DNA from: Gemmobacter nectariphilus DSM 15620
GTDB lineage: Bacteria > Pseudomonadota > Alphaproteobacteria > Rhodobacterales > Rhodobacteraceae
Length of the DNA stretch: 64,000 nt
Assembly: GCF_000429765.1 (NCBI RefSeq)
Contig: NZ_AUCM01000004.1
Location: 186,001-250,000 of the forward strand
Reading direction: 5' to 3'
Every line of letters begins with the position of its first letter. The stretch's first letter is position 1. The notes beneath the pieces are model-generated. The model was given only the letters and a program-made list of their open reading frames with translations, did no database searches and was not told where the DNA came from. The position numbers and the translations under genes are program-made. This document shows, piece by piece, positions 8,450 through 18,429 of the stretch.

Positions 8450-9835
8450 TCAGGCGAAGCCGTGCTTGCCGGGGTTCATGATGTTCAAGGGGTCCAGCGC
8501 CTGCTTGATCGCGGCCATGAAGTCGACCGCATCGCCCAGTTCCTTGCGCAGATAGGCCGCCTTGCGCTGGCCGACGCCATGTTCGCCCGTCGAGGTGCCG
8601 CCCATGGCAATCGCCCGCGCGACAAGGCGCGAGGTGAAGGCCTCGACCTCGGCCACCTCTGTCGCGCTGCCCGGGTCCAGCGTCAGCAGGACGTGGAAGT
8701 TGCCATCGCCGACATGGCCCAGGATCGGCCCGGTCAGGCCATGGTCCTGCAAGTCCTTTTGCGTTTCCACCACGCAATCGGCCAGACGCGAGATCGGCAC
8801 GCACACATCGGTGGAAAACACCTGCTTGTCCGGCGCGGCGGCGGCGGCGGCCCAATAGGCATCGTGCCGCGCCTGCCACAGCTTGCCGCGCTGCGCAGGA
8901 TCGGGCGACCAGGCAAAGCCCTGCGCCCCGTTGCCTTCGGCAATGGCGGCAAAGGTGTCGGTCTGGGCCTGAACCTCAGCCGGGCTGCCGTGGAATTCCA
9001 CGAACAGCGTCGGCACCACCGGCAGGCCCAATTTGGAATAGGCGTTGCAGGCGGCAACCTGCGCCTCGTCCAGCAGTTCCACCCGGGCGATGGGCACGGC
9101 GGACTGGATCGTCTCGATCACCGTGGTGCAGGCATCGGCCACGCTGGCAAAGGTGCAGGTGCCCGACCCGATGACCTCGGGGATCGGATACAGCTTCAGC
9201 GTGATTTCCGTCAGGATGCCCAGCGTGCCTTCGGCCCCGACCAGAAGCCGCGTCAGGTCATAGCCCGCCGAGGTCTTTTTCGCCCGCTGCGCCGTGCGGA
9301 TGATCCGGCCATCGGCCATGACGGCCTGCGCGGTCAGCACGTTGTCCTTCATGGTGCCATAGCGCACCGCCGTGGTGCCCGAGGCCCGGGTGGACGCCAT
9401 GCCGCCGATCGAGGCATTCGCGCCGGGGTCGATCGGAAAGAACAGCCCCGTATCGCGCAAATAGGAATTCAGCGCCTCGCGCGTGATGCCGGGCTGCACC
9501 GTGACGGTCATGTCCTCGGGCGAGACGGACACCACCTGATCCATCCCCGACAGGTCGATCGACAGCCCGCCCTGCGGCGCGTTCAGATGCCCCTCGAGCG
9601 AGGAACCGGCGCCAAAGGCGATGACCGGCATCCGGTGACGGGCGCAGATGGCGACAGCCTCGGCCACCTCTTCGGCGGTGTCCACCTTCAGCACGGCGTC
9701 GGGCAGTTCCGATGCCAGATAGGTCACCGTATGCGTATGGGTGCGACGGCTGCCAAGGCTGCGGTCCAGACGGTTGCCGAAACGGGCCGTCAGGTCGGCA
9801 CAGGCGCCTTCGATATCGCGGGAGGGCAGGGTCAT
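8450..9835 (-). CDS. FAD-linked oxidase, D-lactate/D-2-hydroxyacid dehydrogenase (GlcD/Dld family)
   Basis: This is a 461-residue VAO/PCMH-fold flavoprotein. The FAD-binding domain has FGAGSSLEGHLNAP and DPGANASIGGMASTRASGT. The C-terminal FAD-oxidase domain has ILGHVGDGNFHVLL and the signature GEHGVGQRKAAYL. The family oxidises D-2-hydroxy acids (lactate, glycolate, 2-hydroxyisocaproate and others) to 2-oxo acids, usually with quinone or cytochrome as acceptor. Lying between ilvD (12 bases) and bkdA1 (44 bases), it may feed 2-oxo acids to the dehydrogenase complex. Its exact substrate is not visible in the sequence. Confidence 0.88.
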   Translation of the reverse strand: MTLPSRDIEGACADLTARFGNRLDRSLGSRRTHTHTVTYLASELPDAVLKVDTAEEVAEAVAICARHRMPVIAFGAGSSLEGHLNAPQGGLSIDLSGMDQVVSVSPEDMTVTVQPGITREALNSYLRDTGLFFPIDPGANASIGGMASTRASGTTAVRYGTMKDNVLTAQAVMADGRIIRTAQRAKKTSAGYDLTRLLVGAEGTLGILTEITLKLYPIPEVIGSGTCTFASVADACTTVIETIQSAVPIARVELLDEAQVAACNAYSKLGLPVVPTLFVEFHGSPAEVQAQTDTFAAIAEGNGAQGFAWSPDPAQRGKLWQARHDAYWAAAAAAPDKQVFSTDVCVPISRLADCVVETQKDLQDHGLTGPILGHVGDGNFHVLLTLDPGSATEVAEVEAFTSRLVARAIAMGGTSTGEHGVGQRKAAYLRKELGDAVDFMAAIKQALDPLNIMNPGKHGFA

Positions 9836-9847
9836 TCGGGTCTCCGG

Positions 9848-11704
9848 TCAGGAACGGCGCAGGCGTTCGGCATCGCGCACGGCCCCCTGGGCCGCCGAGG
9901 TGACAAAGGCCGCATAGAGGCGCAGCGCCGTGGAAATCACGCGGGGGCGGTCGGTGGCGGGGCGCCAGGCGGCCTCGCCCCTGGCCTCCATCGCGGCGCG
10001 GCGGGTGGCCAGCACCTCGGGCGTCAGATCCACGTCGATGCGGCGGTTCGGAATGTCGATGATAATCGGGTCGCCATCCTCGACAAGGCCGATGGTGCCG
10101 CCGCTGGCCGCTTCGGGCGAGACATGGCCGATGGACAGGCCCGCACTTCCGCCCGAAAAGCGGCCATCGGTGATCAGCGCAACCGACGTGTCCAGCCTGC
10201 GACCCTTGAGGATCGTGGTCAGCTTCAGCATCTCGCGCATCCCCGGCCCGCCGCGCGGACCTTCATAGCGCAGGATGATCGCATCGCCCGGCTGGACGGT
10301 GCCATCGACGATGGCCGCTTCGGCGGGGTCTTCGTCATCGAACACCCGCGCGGTGCCGGTGAAGTTCAGGATCGAGGCATCGACCCCGGCCACCTTCACG
10401 ATGCAGCCATCCTCGGCCAGATTGCCATACAGCACCGCCAGCCCGCCATCTTGCGACCAGGCATGTTCGGCGCTGCGGATGCAGCCCTTTTCAGCATCCA
10501 CATCCACCGCAGGATAGCGCCGGTTCTGCGAGAACGCCCGCAGCGAGGGGATGCCGCCGGGCGCTGCGCGAAACAGCTCCAGCGCCTCGGGCGTGGGGGT
10601 GCGGCGAATGTCCAGCGTGTCGATGGCCTGGCCGACGGTTGCGGCATGAACGGTCCGCGCCTCGCGGTTGACGACGCCCAGGCGGTCCAGCTCGCCCAGC
10701 AGGCGCCAGACGCCGCCGGCGCGGTGGACATCCTCCATGTACCAGTCGGCAGACGACGGCGCGACCTTGGCCAGATGCGGGGTCGAGCGCGAGATGCGGT
10801 CGATGTCGAGCATGTCAAAGGGCACCTCGCCCTCGCGCGCGGCGGCCAGCAGGTGCAGCACCGTGTTGGTCGACCCGCCCATCGCCACATCCATCCGCAT
10901 GGCGTTTTCAAAGGCGGCGAAACTGGCGATGGAGCGCGGCAGGACGCTGGTGTCATCGTGGCGGTAATAGCTGTCGCACATCTCGACAATGCGGCGCGCG
11001 GCGGTCAGGAACAGCTGTTCGCGGTCGGCATGGGTGGCGACCAGCGTGCCGTTGCCCGGCAGGCCAAGGCCAAGCGCCTCGACCAGGCAGTTCATCGAAT
11101 TGGCGGTGAACATGCCCGCGCAGCTGCCGCAGGTCGGACAGGCGCTGCGTTCGAACTCGTGCACCTTGTCCGCGCCCGAGGCCGGGTCGCTTTGCACGAT
11201 ATAGGGGTCGATGGCGGACACGCGCCTGGCCTCGTCGCCCCAGGTGACCTTGCCGGCCTCCATCGGGCCGCCGGACACGAAGATCGCCGGAATGTTCAGC
11301 CGCATCGCGGCCATCAGCATGCCGGGGGTGATCTTGTCGCAGTTGGAAATGCACACGATGGCATCGGCGCGATGCGCCTCGACCATGTATTCCACGCTGT
11401 CGGCGATCAGATCGCGCGAGGGCAGGGAATACAGCATCCCGTCATGGCCCATGGCGATGCCGTCATCGACGGCAATGGTGTTCATTTCCTTGGCGACGCC
11501 GCCCATGCGGTGGATTTCATCGGCCACCAGCTTGCCCAGATCGCGCAGATGCACATGGCCGGGCACGAACTGGGTGAAGGAATTGACGACCGCCACGATG
11601 GGCTTGCCGAAATCGCCATCGGTCATGCCCGTTGCCCGCCAGAGCGATCGGGCAAAGCTGCGGTCCTTGCCGGCGGTGGTGCGTCTGGAGCGAAGGTCTG
11701 GCAT
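9848..11704 (-). CDS. ilvD: Dihydroxy-acid dehydratase
   Basis: This 618-residue enzyme converts 2,3-dihydroxy-3-methylbutanoate and its pentanoate homologue to branched-chain 2-oxo acids in Val/Ile synthesis. It aligns end to end with the E. coli type: [20 protein letters not shown]-like [34 protein letters not shown] and [20 protein letters not shown]. Cluster ligands are Cys122 (SNCDKITPG) and Cys195 (CPTCGSC, residues 189-195). The start at 11704 matches the family, and codons upstream add a short unmatched tail. Placement of a biosynthetic enzyme in a catabolic run is unusual (see findings). Confidence 0.93.
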   Translation of the reverse strand: MPDLRSRRTTAGKDRSFARSLWRATGMTDGDFGKPIVAVVNSFTQFVPGHVHLRDLGKLVADEIHRMGGVAKEMNTIAVDDGIAMGHDGMLYSLPSRDLIADSVEYMVEAHRADAIVCISNCDKITPGMLMAAMRLNIPAIFVSGGPMEAGKVTWGDEARRVSAIDPYIVQSDPASGADKVHEFERSACPTCGSCAGMFTANSMNCLVEALGLGLPGNGTLVATHADREQLFLTAARRIVEMCDSYYRHDDTSVLPRSIASFAAFENAMRMDVAMGGSTNTVLHLLAAAREGEVPFDMLDIDRISRSTPHLAKVAPSSADWYMEDVHRAGGVWRLLGELDRLGVVNREARTVHAATVGQAIDTLDIRRTPTPEALELFRAAPGGIPSLRAFSQNRRYPAVDVDAEKGCIRSAEHAWSQDGGLAVLYGNLAEDGCIVKVAGVDASILNFTGTARVFDDEDPAEAAIVDGTVQPGDAIILRYEGPRGGPGMREMLKLTTILKGRRLDTSVALITDGRFSGGSAGLSIGHVSPEAASGGTIGLVEDGDPIIIDIPNRRIDVDLTPEVLATRRAAMEARGEAAWRPATDRPRVISTALRLYAAFVTSAAQGAVRDAERLRRS

Positions 11705-11793
11705 GGCGGGTGTCCTGTCGGCGGGCATGGCTGGGCCGGGCACGGCAACAGGGCCGCGCGCTCGGGTGCGATTGTGGCGATGGGGGCATGAGG

Positions 11794-11826
11794 GGCCGGG
11801 GCGCCGCCCAACGGGGCGCCCCGGCC
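11794..11826 (-). other. Perfect 12-bp hairpin behind the TRAP binding-protein gene
   Basis: GGCCGGGGCGCC (11794-11805) and GGCGCCCCGGCC (11815-11826) pair perfectly around a 9-base loop, starting 6 bases after the binding-protein stop. No T-tract follows on the minus strand. The likely role is attenuation or mRNA stabilisation, giving more binding protein than downstream ilvD. This is inference. Confidence 0.6.
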
Positions 11827-11832
11827 GTCAGG

Positions 11833-12918
11833 TCACTGGGTCTTGCCGGCGAGGAAGCCGTCGAACGGCAGTTCCGCCAGGCGGTTCCACACGCGCTGCT
11901 TTTCGGTATAGGCCGACCACTGGTCATACATCTTCTTGAAGACCGGGTTGGCGGCCGCGTATTCGGCATAGACCTCGCGCGAGGCAGTGTAGCCGGCGTC
12001 CAGCACTTCTTGCGGGAACACGCGCAGCTCGGTGCCCTGCGCCACAAGGCGATACAGCGCCTCGGGGTTGTTGGCATCGTATTTGGCCAGGCAGTGGCTC
12101 ATGGTTTCGGACGACACGGTTTCCAGCGCGGCCTGATAGGCGGGGGGCAGGCTGGCCCACTTGTCCTTGTTGATGTAGAGCGAGGCGTTCGCCGTGCCTT
12201 CCCACCAGCCGGGCGCATAGTAGTATTTGGCGACCTTGTAGAAGCCCAGCTTTTCATCGTCATAGGGGCCCGAGAATTCGGCCGCATCCAGCGTGCCGCG
12301 CTCCAGCGCCGAATAGATGTCACCGCCCGCGATCTGCTGCGGCACGACGCCAAGACGCGACATGATGGTGCCGCCCATGCCGGCGATGCGCATCTTCAGA
12401 CCGTTCAGATCGGCCAGCGAGTTGATTTCCTTGCGGTACCAGCCCCCCATCTGCGCGCCGGTATTGCCCGCCGGGATCGCGTGGATGTTGTAGCCACCCA
12501 GGAATTCGTTCACCAGCTCGCGCCCGCCGCCGTAATACAGCCAGCCGATATGCTGGCGCGTGTTCAGGCCAAAGGGCAGCGAGGTGTCGAACTGGAAGGC
12601 CGGATCCTTGCCGATATAGAAGCTCGACAGCGTATGCGCGCATTCGATGGTGCCTTCCTGCACCGCGTCCAGCGCCTGCAGGCCGCCAACCAGCTCGCCC
12701 GCCGCAAAGGGCTGGATGGTGAAGTTGCCATCGGTGATCTCGGCGATGCGCTTCGACAGATGGGTGCTGATGCCATAAAGCGTGTCGAGGCTTTTCGGAT
12801 AGCTGGACGTCAGGCGCCAGCTGATCTTCGGCATGGATTGCGCTATGGCCGGTGCGGCAACGGTGGTCGCGGCCGCGGCGGCGATCCCCGCCCCCTTGAT
12901 GAACGAGCGTCTGTGCAT
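11833..12918 (-). CDS. TRAP transporter substrate-binding protein, TakP-like paralogue
   Basis: This 361-residue periplasmic DctP/TakP-family binding protein has a Tat-type signal (RRSFIKGAG) and an Ala-rich h-region ending APAIAQ near residue 27. The mature part starts SMPKISWRLTSSYPKSLDTLYG and shares many blocks with the second binding protein at 26778-27884, such as [23 protein letters not shown] and PGWWEG. No permease genes adjoin it. It is the first gene of the minus-strand run leading to ilvD and the BCKDH genes, which suggests 2-oxo acids as ligand and use of the TRAP permease at 28221-30538. Both points are inference. Confidence 0.9.
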   Translation of the reverse strand: MHRRSFIKGAGIAAAAATTVAAPAIAQSMPKISWRLTSSYPKSLDTLYGISTHLSKRIAEITDGNFTIQPFAAGELVGGLQALDAVQEGTIECAHTLSSFYIGKDPAFQFDTSLPFGLNTRQHIGWLYYGGGRELVNEFLGGYNIHAIPAGNTGAQMGGWYRKEINSLADLNGLKMRIAGMGGTIMSRLGVVPQQIAGGDIYSALERGTLDAAEFSGPYDDEKLGFYKVAKYYYAPGWWEGTANASLYINKDKWASLPPAYQAALETVSSETMSHCLAKYDANNPEALYRLVAQGTELRVFPQEVLDAGYTASREVYAEYAAANPVFKKMYDQWSAYTEKQRVWNRLAELPFDGFLAGKTQ

Positions 12919-13673
12919 GAAGTCCTCCCTCTCCAGTCATTCCTGTGGTGGGTGGTGTTTACTGCGCCGTGCGGGGGAAAGTCACATGGATTATCGCGGA
13001 CCGGCTGTGCAGGAATTCCCCAACGCGGTGCAGGGTGGGGCGGTTTTCCCGGCGCGCTTGCCCGATCTGCGCGCCGGCGGCCTGCGTCGGCCGCCTCCGG
13101 CGGGGGTATTTTCAAAAAGGCAAACAGGCCGCGCGCCTTGCCCTTCATCTTTCTGCAAATACCCATCCTGCAGATCCACAAGGGGTGCGGCCGGGCAGGC
13201 GCGGCGGTTGCATCATCTTGCCTGAAATACCCCCGCCGGAGGCGTCCGAGGCAAGCCTCAGGTGCGGCGCTCGGGGGCAGATCGTGCAGTCCCCGCGGCT
13301 TGCCGTCGTTTCCGTCATGCGCGGGTCGCTGACGTCGACCGCGCCCGGCACAGCGGCGCCATGACCTGCATCGGGTGGGCCCTTGGCGGCGATGGGCCAC
13401 CCAATCTTGCACCGGCAGGACAGGGCCGCGGCAGTGTCGGGATGATGATCCGCAGTGTCCTGGCCCGTCCGTGCAGGGTCAGGCCCGTGCGGCTGCCGGG
13501 GGCGGCGCGGGGCGGGGGCGGTGTCACAGTGCCGGCATCGGCGCCTGCCCCTTGGGGGATGGGTTGGCCTCTCCCAGCCCGGCGCCTTGGCCGGCCGGCG
13601 GGATCGGGGGATCCGCCGCGGCGGGGTTGTGGCAAGGTGAGGCCCGCCATACACCAAGGCAGGAGGTGCGCCG
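12919..13673. repeat. 755-bp non-coding divergent gap with three dispersed-repeat copies
   Basis: No open frame here has a credible protein. Copies of the intergenic family lie at 13092-13125 (plus, CCTCCGGCGGGGGTATTT then AAAAAGGCAAA), 13142-13170 (minus, GGGTATTTGCAGAAAGATGA) and 13213-13250 (minus, GCCTCCGGCGGGGGTATTTC). Promoters for the divergent binding-protein gene and the ATPase gene must lie at the two ends. I see no convincing -35/-10 pair. AGGAGG at 13661-13666 is the ribosome-binding site of the ATPase. Confidence 0.7.
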
Positions 13674-14822
13674 ATGATCCTGACCCTTGCCGTTTCGGGC
13701 TATCGCTCGCTGCGCGAGATCGTGTTGCCGCTGGATCGGCTGACCGTGATCACGGGCGCGAACGGGACGGGAAAATCCTCGCTGTATCGGGCGTTGCGGT
13801 TGCTGGCGGATGTCGCGCAGGGGCGGACCATCGGGGCACTGGCGGCCGAGGGGGGACTTGAGTCCACCCTGTGGGCCGGGCCCGAGACCATCTCGCGCGC
13901 GATGCGATCGGGGCAGGTGCCGGTTCAGGGCACCGTGCGGCGGGACCGCGTTGCGCTGCGGCTGGGCTTTGCGGGCGAGGATTATGGCTATGCGGTTGAT
14001 CTGGGACTGCCGGTCAGCGGCGGCGCCTTTGCGCAGGATCCCGAGATCAAGGCCGAGGCGGTCTGGGTCGGGGAATCGCTGAACCGGCACAATTCCATTG
14101 CAGAGCGGGCCGGGGGGCTGGTCAGGGTGCGCTCGGGGCGCGGGGAATGGAGGCCGCTGGTCACCGGGCTTGCGGCCTTTGACAGCATGATGACCCATGC
14201 GACCGATCCGTCCCAGGCGCCCGAATTGCTGGCCCTGCGCGAGCGGATGCGGGGCTGGCGGTTCTATGACCATCTGCGCACCGACCGCGATGCCCCGGCG
14301 CGCCGTCCGCGCGTGGGCACCCGCACCCCGGCGCTGGCCGGGGACGGGGCCGATCTGGCCGCCGCGATCCAGACCATCCGCGAGATCGGCGATGGTGCCG
14401 CCTTTGATGCGGCCATCGAGGATGCCTTTCCCGGCGCACGGGTTGCGGTGGTGCAATCGGGCGGGCTGTTTGCGGTGACCATGCATCAACACGGCCTGCT
14501 GCGTCCGCTGGTTGCGGCGGAACTGTCGGATGGCACCTTGCGATTCCTCTTGCTGGCCACCGCCTTGCTGACGCCGCGCCCGCCCGAGGTGATGGTGCTG
14601 AACGAGCCCGAGACCAGCCTGCACCCCGACCTGATCGCGCCGCTGGCCCGGCTGATTGCCCGCGCGTCCGGGGCGGGGCAGATCGTGACCGTCTCGCACA
14701 GCGCGGCACTGGCGCAGGCCCTGGCGGGGCAGGGCGCGCGGACGCATGAGTTGCGCAAGGAGGTGGGCGAGACGGTGGCCGGGATGGACGATCCCCCGTC
14801 GTGGGGTTGGCCAAAGCGATAG
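13674..14822 (+). CDS. AAA family ATPase (RecF/OLD-like, AAA_21 type)
   Basis: This 382-residue protein is a single ABC/SMC-type ATPase domain. It has Walker A GANGTGKS (residues 28-35), an ABC-like signature ELSDGTLRFL, Walker B VMVLNEPETSLHPDL and a D-loop/H-loop region ending IVTVSHS. There is no TOPRIM nuclease domain, so it is not a full OLD nuclease. A strong Shine-Dalgarno AGGAGG lies 8 bases upstream of the ATG. It stands alone between a repeat-rich gap and the amidoligase cassette 270 bases downstream. Function unknown. Similar stand-alone ATPases are common in proteobacteria. Confidence 0.85.
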   Translation: MILTLAVSGYRSLREIVLPLDRLTVITGANGTGKSSLYRALRLLADVAQGRTIGALAAEGGLESTLWAGPETISRAMRSGQVPVQGTVRRDRVALRLGFAGEDYGYAVDLGLPVSGGAFAQDPEIKAEAVWVGESLNRHNSIAERAGGLVRVRSGRGEWRPLVTGLAAFDSMMTHATDPSQAPELLALRERMRGWRFYDHLRTDRDAPARRPRVGTRTPALAGDGADLAAAIQTIREIGDGAAFDAAIEDAFPGARVAVVQSGGLFAVTMHQHGLLRPLVAAELSDGTLRFLLLATALLTPRPPEVMVLNEPETSLHPDLIAPLARLIARASGAGQIVTVSHSAALAQALAGQGARTHELRKEVGETVAGMDDPPSWGWPKR

Positions 14823-14895
14823 GGCGCGTGGTGGCCGCCGCCCTGTGGGGGCGCTGCCCCCTGGCAGCGTCGTGCCCGTGGATCGGGCAGTCCTG

Positions 14896-14925
14896 CCCCC
14901 GGGATATTTGGATCAAGGCGAAACG
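14896..14925 (+). repeat. Dispersed intergenic repeat (GGATATTT type)
   Basis: CCCCCGGGATATTTGG followed by ATCAAGGCGAAA. The 28-base core is identical to the copy at 37552-37582. It lies downstream of the ATPase gene after a GC hairpin-prone stretch. Confidence 0.75.
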
Positions 14926-15092
14926 GGGCGTGATCGTTTGCAATGCGCCCGATCTGGCAGCGTTTTTTGCTTGATTGCCGGTTCTGCGGGCGGATGATGG
15001 GCAGCAGGGGTCCTGGAACCCTTGCGGCATCTGTGGCCCTCGGCCGCGCTGCTATCCAAGGTCAATCCGTGACCGAAGCCCGAAAGAGATCC

Positions 15093-18000
15093 ATGTCGAT
15101 CAAGGCCGCCATCCACCATCTGACGCATTACACATACGACCGTCCGGTCGTCTTGGGCCCGCAGGTCATCCGGCTGCGGCCCGCGCCGCACAGCCGCACG
15201 CGGGTCATCAGCCATTCGCTGAAGGTCAGCCCCGGCGGGCATTTCGTGAACCACCAGCAGGACCCATACGGCAACTGGCTGGCGCGCTTTGTCTTTCCCG
15301 AGCCGGTGAGCGAATTGAAGATCGAGGTCGATCTGGTCGCGGACATGACGGTCTACAATCCGTTCGACTTCTTCGTCGAGGAATCGGCCGAGGACTGGCC
15401 CTTTGACTATCCGCTGGATCTGCTGGACGATCTGTCGATCTATCGCAAGGCCGAGCCGCAGGGGCCTGAATTCGAGGCCTTCATGGCGACGATCCCGCGC
15501 GAGCGGGCACGGACGGTGGATTTCGTGGTCGGGCTGAACCGCGATCTGGCAAACAAGATCAAATACCTGATCCGCATGGAACCGGGGGTGCAGACGCCGG
15601 ATGAAACGCTGGCCAAGGCCTCGGGGTCGTGCCGCGATTCCAGCTGGCTGCTGGTCAATGTGCTGCGTCATCTGGGGTTCGCGGCGCGCTTTGTCTCGGG
15701 CTATCTGATCCAGCTGAAACCCGATCTGAAGGCGCTGGACGGGCCATCGGGGACCGAGGTGGATTTCACCGACCTTCATGCCTGGTGCGAGGTTTATCTG
15801 CCCGGCGCGGGCTGGATCGGACTGGACCCGACCAGTGGTCTGCTGACCGGCGAAAGCCATATCCCGCTGGCCGCGACACCGCATTACCGCAATGCGGCGC
15901 CCATCGCGGGCGGGTTCAGTGCCGTGGGCTCGCCCGAGGTGAGCTTTGATTTCGACATGACGGTGACGCGGGTGGCCGAACATCCGCGCATCACCAAGCC
16001 GTTCAGCGATGCGTCCTGGGACGAGCTGAACGCCCTTGGCCGCAAGGTGGACGCGGCCTTGCACGCGGGCGATGTGCGGCTGACCATGGGGGGTGAGCCG
16101 ACCTTTGTCTCGATCGACGATTTCGAAAGTGCGGAATGGAACACCGCCGCGGTGGGCCCGACCAAGCGGGCGCGCGCCGATGTGCTGATCCGCCGCTTGC
16201 GCAACCGTTTCGCGCCGGGGGGCTTTCTGCACTATGGGCAAGGCAAGTGGTATCCGGGCGAGACCCTGCCGCGCTGGACGTTCTCGCTGTATTGGCGGCG
16301 CGATGGTCAGCCGGTCTGGCAAAACCCCGATCTGATCGCCGCCGAAGGGGTCAATCAGGGCGCCAGCGCGCTGGATGCACAAGAGCTGCTGCGCGAGATG
16401 GCGGCCGAGATGGACCTGCCCGAGGAGAACATCCTGCCCGCCTATGAGGATCCGGCTGAGTGGCTGGTGAAAGAGGCGAAGCTGCCCGACAACGTGACGC
16501 CCGAGAATTCCAGGCTGGAAGACCCCGAGGAACGTCACCGCATCGCGGCGGTCTTTGACCGGGGGCTGACGCATCCGGTGGGCTTTGTGTTGCCGGTCCA
16601 GCCCTGGATGGGCCGCGACGGGCGGCGCAAGTGGTATTCCGAACGCTGGCGGATGCGGCGGGGGCGGATGTTCCTGGTGCCCGGCGACAGCCCGGTCGGC
16701 TATCGCCTGCCGCTGGCCAGCCTGCCCTGGCTGAGCCCGGCGCAATATCCCTATATCAACCCGATGGACCCCACCATCGAGCGGCCCGACCTGCCCGAGC
16801 CGCCCGAGGTGGACGGCGCGCGCAAGACACAGCCCATGGCCTCGTTCATTCCGGCGCCGCAGATGTCGGGGTTCGTGCCGCAGACGGTAACCGAGGTTGA
16901 AGGGTTCGTGCGCACCGCCCTGACGGTCGAGCCGCGCGAGGGGCGGCTGTGTGTCTTCATGCCGCCGGTGACCATGCTGGAGGATTACCTTGACCTTTTG
17001 CATGTGGCGGAATCGGCGGCGGCCCGGCTGGGGCTCAAGGTGCATATCGAGGGCTATCAGCCCCCGCATGATCCGCGCCTCAACGTGATCCGCGTGGCGC
17101 CCGATCCGGGCGTGATCGAGGTGAATATCCATCCGGCGCACGACTGGGCCGATTGCGTGGCGATCACGCAGGGGGTTTACGAGGAAGCCCGCCAGAGCCG
17201 CCTTGGCGCCGAGAAGTTCATGATCGACGGCAAGCATACCGGCATCGGGGGCGGCAACCATGTGGTGGTGGGGGGCGCCACCACGCTGGACAGCCCCTTC
17301 CTGCGCCGGCCCGACCTGCTGAAATCGCTGATCCTGCACTGGAACCGGCATCCCAGCCTGTCCTATCTGTTCTCGGGCCTGTTCATCGGCCCGACCAGTC
17401 AGGCGCCGCGCATCGACGAGGCGCGCCATGATGCGCTCTATGAGCTGGAGATCGCGCTGTCGCGCATTCCCGCGCCGGGGCAGGGCGAGGCACCGTTGCC
17501 CTGGCTGACCGACCGGCTGCTGCGCAACATGCTGACCGATGTCACCGGCAACACCCACCGGGCCGAGATCTGCATCGACAAGCTGTATTCACCCGACGGA
17601 CCCACCGGGCGGCTGGGGCTGGTGGAATTCCGCGGCTTCGAGATGCCCCCGGATGCCCGCATGAGCCTTGCCCAGCAACTGCTGCTGCGCGCGCTGATCG
17701 CGCGGTTCTGGGCCGCGCCTGCCGAAGGGGAGCTGGTGCGCTGGGGTACGGCGCTGCATGACCGCTTCATGTTGCCGCATTATGTGTGGGAGGATTTCCG
17801 CGATGTGCTGGCCGACCTGCGCCAGCACGGGTTCGACCTGAAAGAGGACTGGTTCGTCGCCCAGGGCGAGTTCCGTTTCCCCTTCTGCGGCGAGGTCGAC
17901 TATGAGGGCGCGCATCTGGAAATCCGCCAGGCGCTGGAGCCCTGGCATGTGCTGGGCGAGACCGGCGCCATCGGGGGCACGGTGCGCTATACCGACAGCT

Positions 18001-18422
18001 CGACCGAGCGGTTGCAGGCGAAACTGACCACGGCGAACCCGGATCGCTACACCGTCACCTGCAACGGGCGGGAATTGCCGCTGGCCAGGGTGGCGAATGG
18101 CGTGTCGGTGGCCGGGGTGCGGTTCAAGGCCTGGCAGCCGGCCAGCGCCATGCACCCCACCGTGCCCGTTCAGGCGCCGCTGACCTTCGACATTTACGAT
18201 CGCTGGTCGGGCCGGGCGCTGGGCGGCTGTGTCTATCATGTCGCCCATCCGGGGGGGCGGAACTATGACACCTTCCCGGTCAATGGCAACGAGGCCGAGG
18301 CCCGGCGGCTGGCGCGGTTCGAGCCGATGGGCCACCGCTCTGGCTGGCATCCCGTCGGGGCGGAACGGCGCCATCCCGAGTTCCCGATGACGCTTGACCT
18401 GCGCCGGCCGATCGGCATCTAG
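15093..18422 (+). CDS. Transglutaminase-like / DUF2126 putative amidoligase
   Basis: This 1109-residue cytoplasmic protein joins an N-terminal transglutaminase module (bacterial transglutaminase N domain, about 1-90, then core with Cys180 in SGSCRDSSW, His229 in [10 protein letters not shown] and Asp245 in GLDPTSG) to a long DUF2126 domain (about 330-1105). Pfam describes DUF2126 as a putative amidoligase. Conserved-looking blocks are [37 protein letters not shown] (His715) and [10 protein letters not shown]. The ATG at 15093 with GAAAGAG upstream gives the usual N-terminus. It is followed after 7 bases by the ATP-grasp/alpha-E gene. The biochemical product is unknown. Confidence 0.92.
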   Translation: MSIKAAIHHLTHYTYDRPVVLGPQVIRLRPAPHSRTRVISHSLKVSPGGHFVNHQQDPYGNWLARFVFPEPVSELKIEVDLVADMTVYNPFDFFVEESAEDWPFDYPLDLLDDLSIYRKAEPQGPEFEAFMATIPRERARTVDFVVGLNRDLANKIKYLIRMEPGVQTPDETLAKASGSCRDSSWLLVNVLRHLGFAARFVSGYLIQLKPDLKALDGPSGTEVDFTDLHAWCEVYLPGAGWIGLDPTSGLLTGESHIPLAATPHYRNAAPIAGGFSAVGSPEVSFDFDMTVTRVAEHPRITKPFSDASWDELNALGRKVDAALHAGDVRLTMGGEPTFVSIDDFESAEWNTAAVGPTKRARADVLIRRLRNRFAPGGFLHYGQGKWYPGETLPRWTFSLYWRRDGQPVWQNPDLIAAEGVNQGASALDAQELLREMAAEMDLPEENILPAYEDPAEWLVKEAKLPDNVTPENSRLEDPEERHRIAAVFDRGLTHPVGFVLPVQPWMGRDGRRKWYSERWRMRRGRMFLVPGDSPVGYRLPLASLPWLSPAQYPYINPMDPTIERPDLPEPPEVDGARKTQPMASFIPAPQMSGFVPQTVTEVEGFVRTALTVEPREGRLCVFMPPVTMLEDYLDLLHVAESAAARLGLKVHIEGYQPPHDPRLNVIRVAPDPGVIEVNIHPAHDWADCVAITQGVYEEARQSRLGAEKFMIDGKHTGIGGGNHVVVGGATTLDSPFLRRPDLLKSLILHWNRHPSLSYLFSGLFIGPTSQAPRIDEARHDALYELEIALSRIPAPGQGEAPLPWLTDRLLRNMLTDVTGNTHRAEICIDKLYSPDGPTGRLGLVEFRGFEMPPDARMSLAQQLLLRALIARFWAAPAEGELVRWGTALHDRFMLPHYVWEDFRDVLADLRQHGFDLKEDWFVAQGEFRFPFCGEVDYEGAHLEIRQALEPWHVLGETGAIGGTVRYTDSSTERLQAKLTTANPDRYTVTCNGRELPLARVANGVSVAGVRFKAWQPASAMHPTVPVQAPLTFDIYDRWSGRALGGCVYHVAHPGGRNYDTFPVNGNEAEARRLARFEPMGHRSGWHPVGAERRHPEFPMTLDLRRPIGI

Positions 18423-18429
18423 TCCGGCG

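Noticed and set aside
9848-11704. Sugar-acid (xylonate/phosphogluconate) dehydratase instead of IlvD
   Set aside because: The protein matches E. coli IlvD block by block, including Cys122 and Cys195 and the TDGRFSGG region, so the IlvD branch is much more likely.
7541-11791. A 1416-codon open frame on the plus strand
   Set aside because: It is antisense to three certain genes (E1alpha, the FAD-linked dehydrogenase and ilvD). Long antisense frames are expected in GC-rich genes, and the product is Arg/Gly/His-rich without domains.
12919-13673. Hidden gene in the divergent gap
   Set aside because: Open frames there are Arg/Pro-rich, cross repeat copies and change frame between strands. Nothing looks protein-like.
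13674-14822. Anti-phage defence gene (OLD/Gabija-like)
   Set aside because: No TOPRIM nuclease domain and no helicase partner. Surrounding genes are housekeeping, and there is no integrase or other defence gene nearby.
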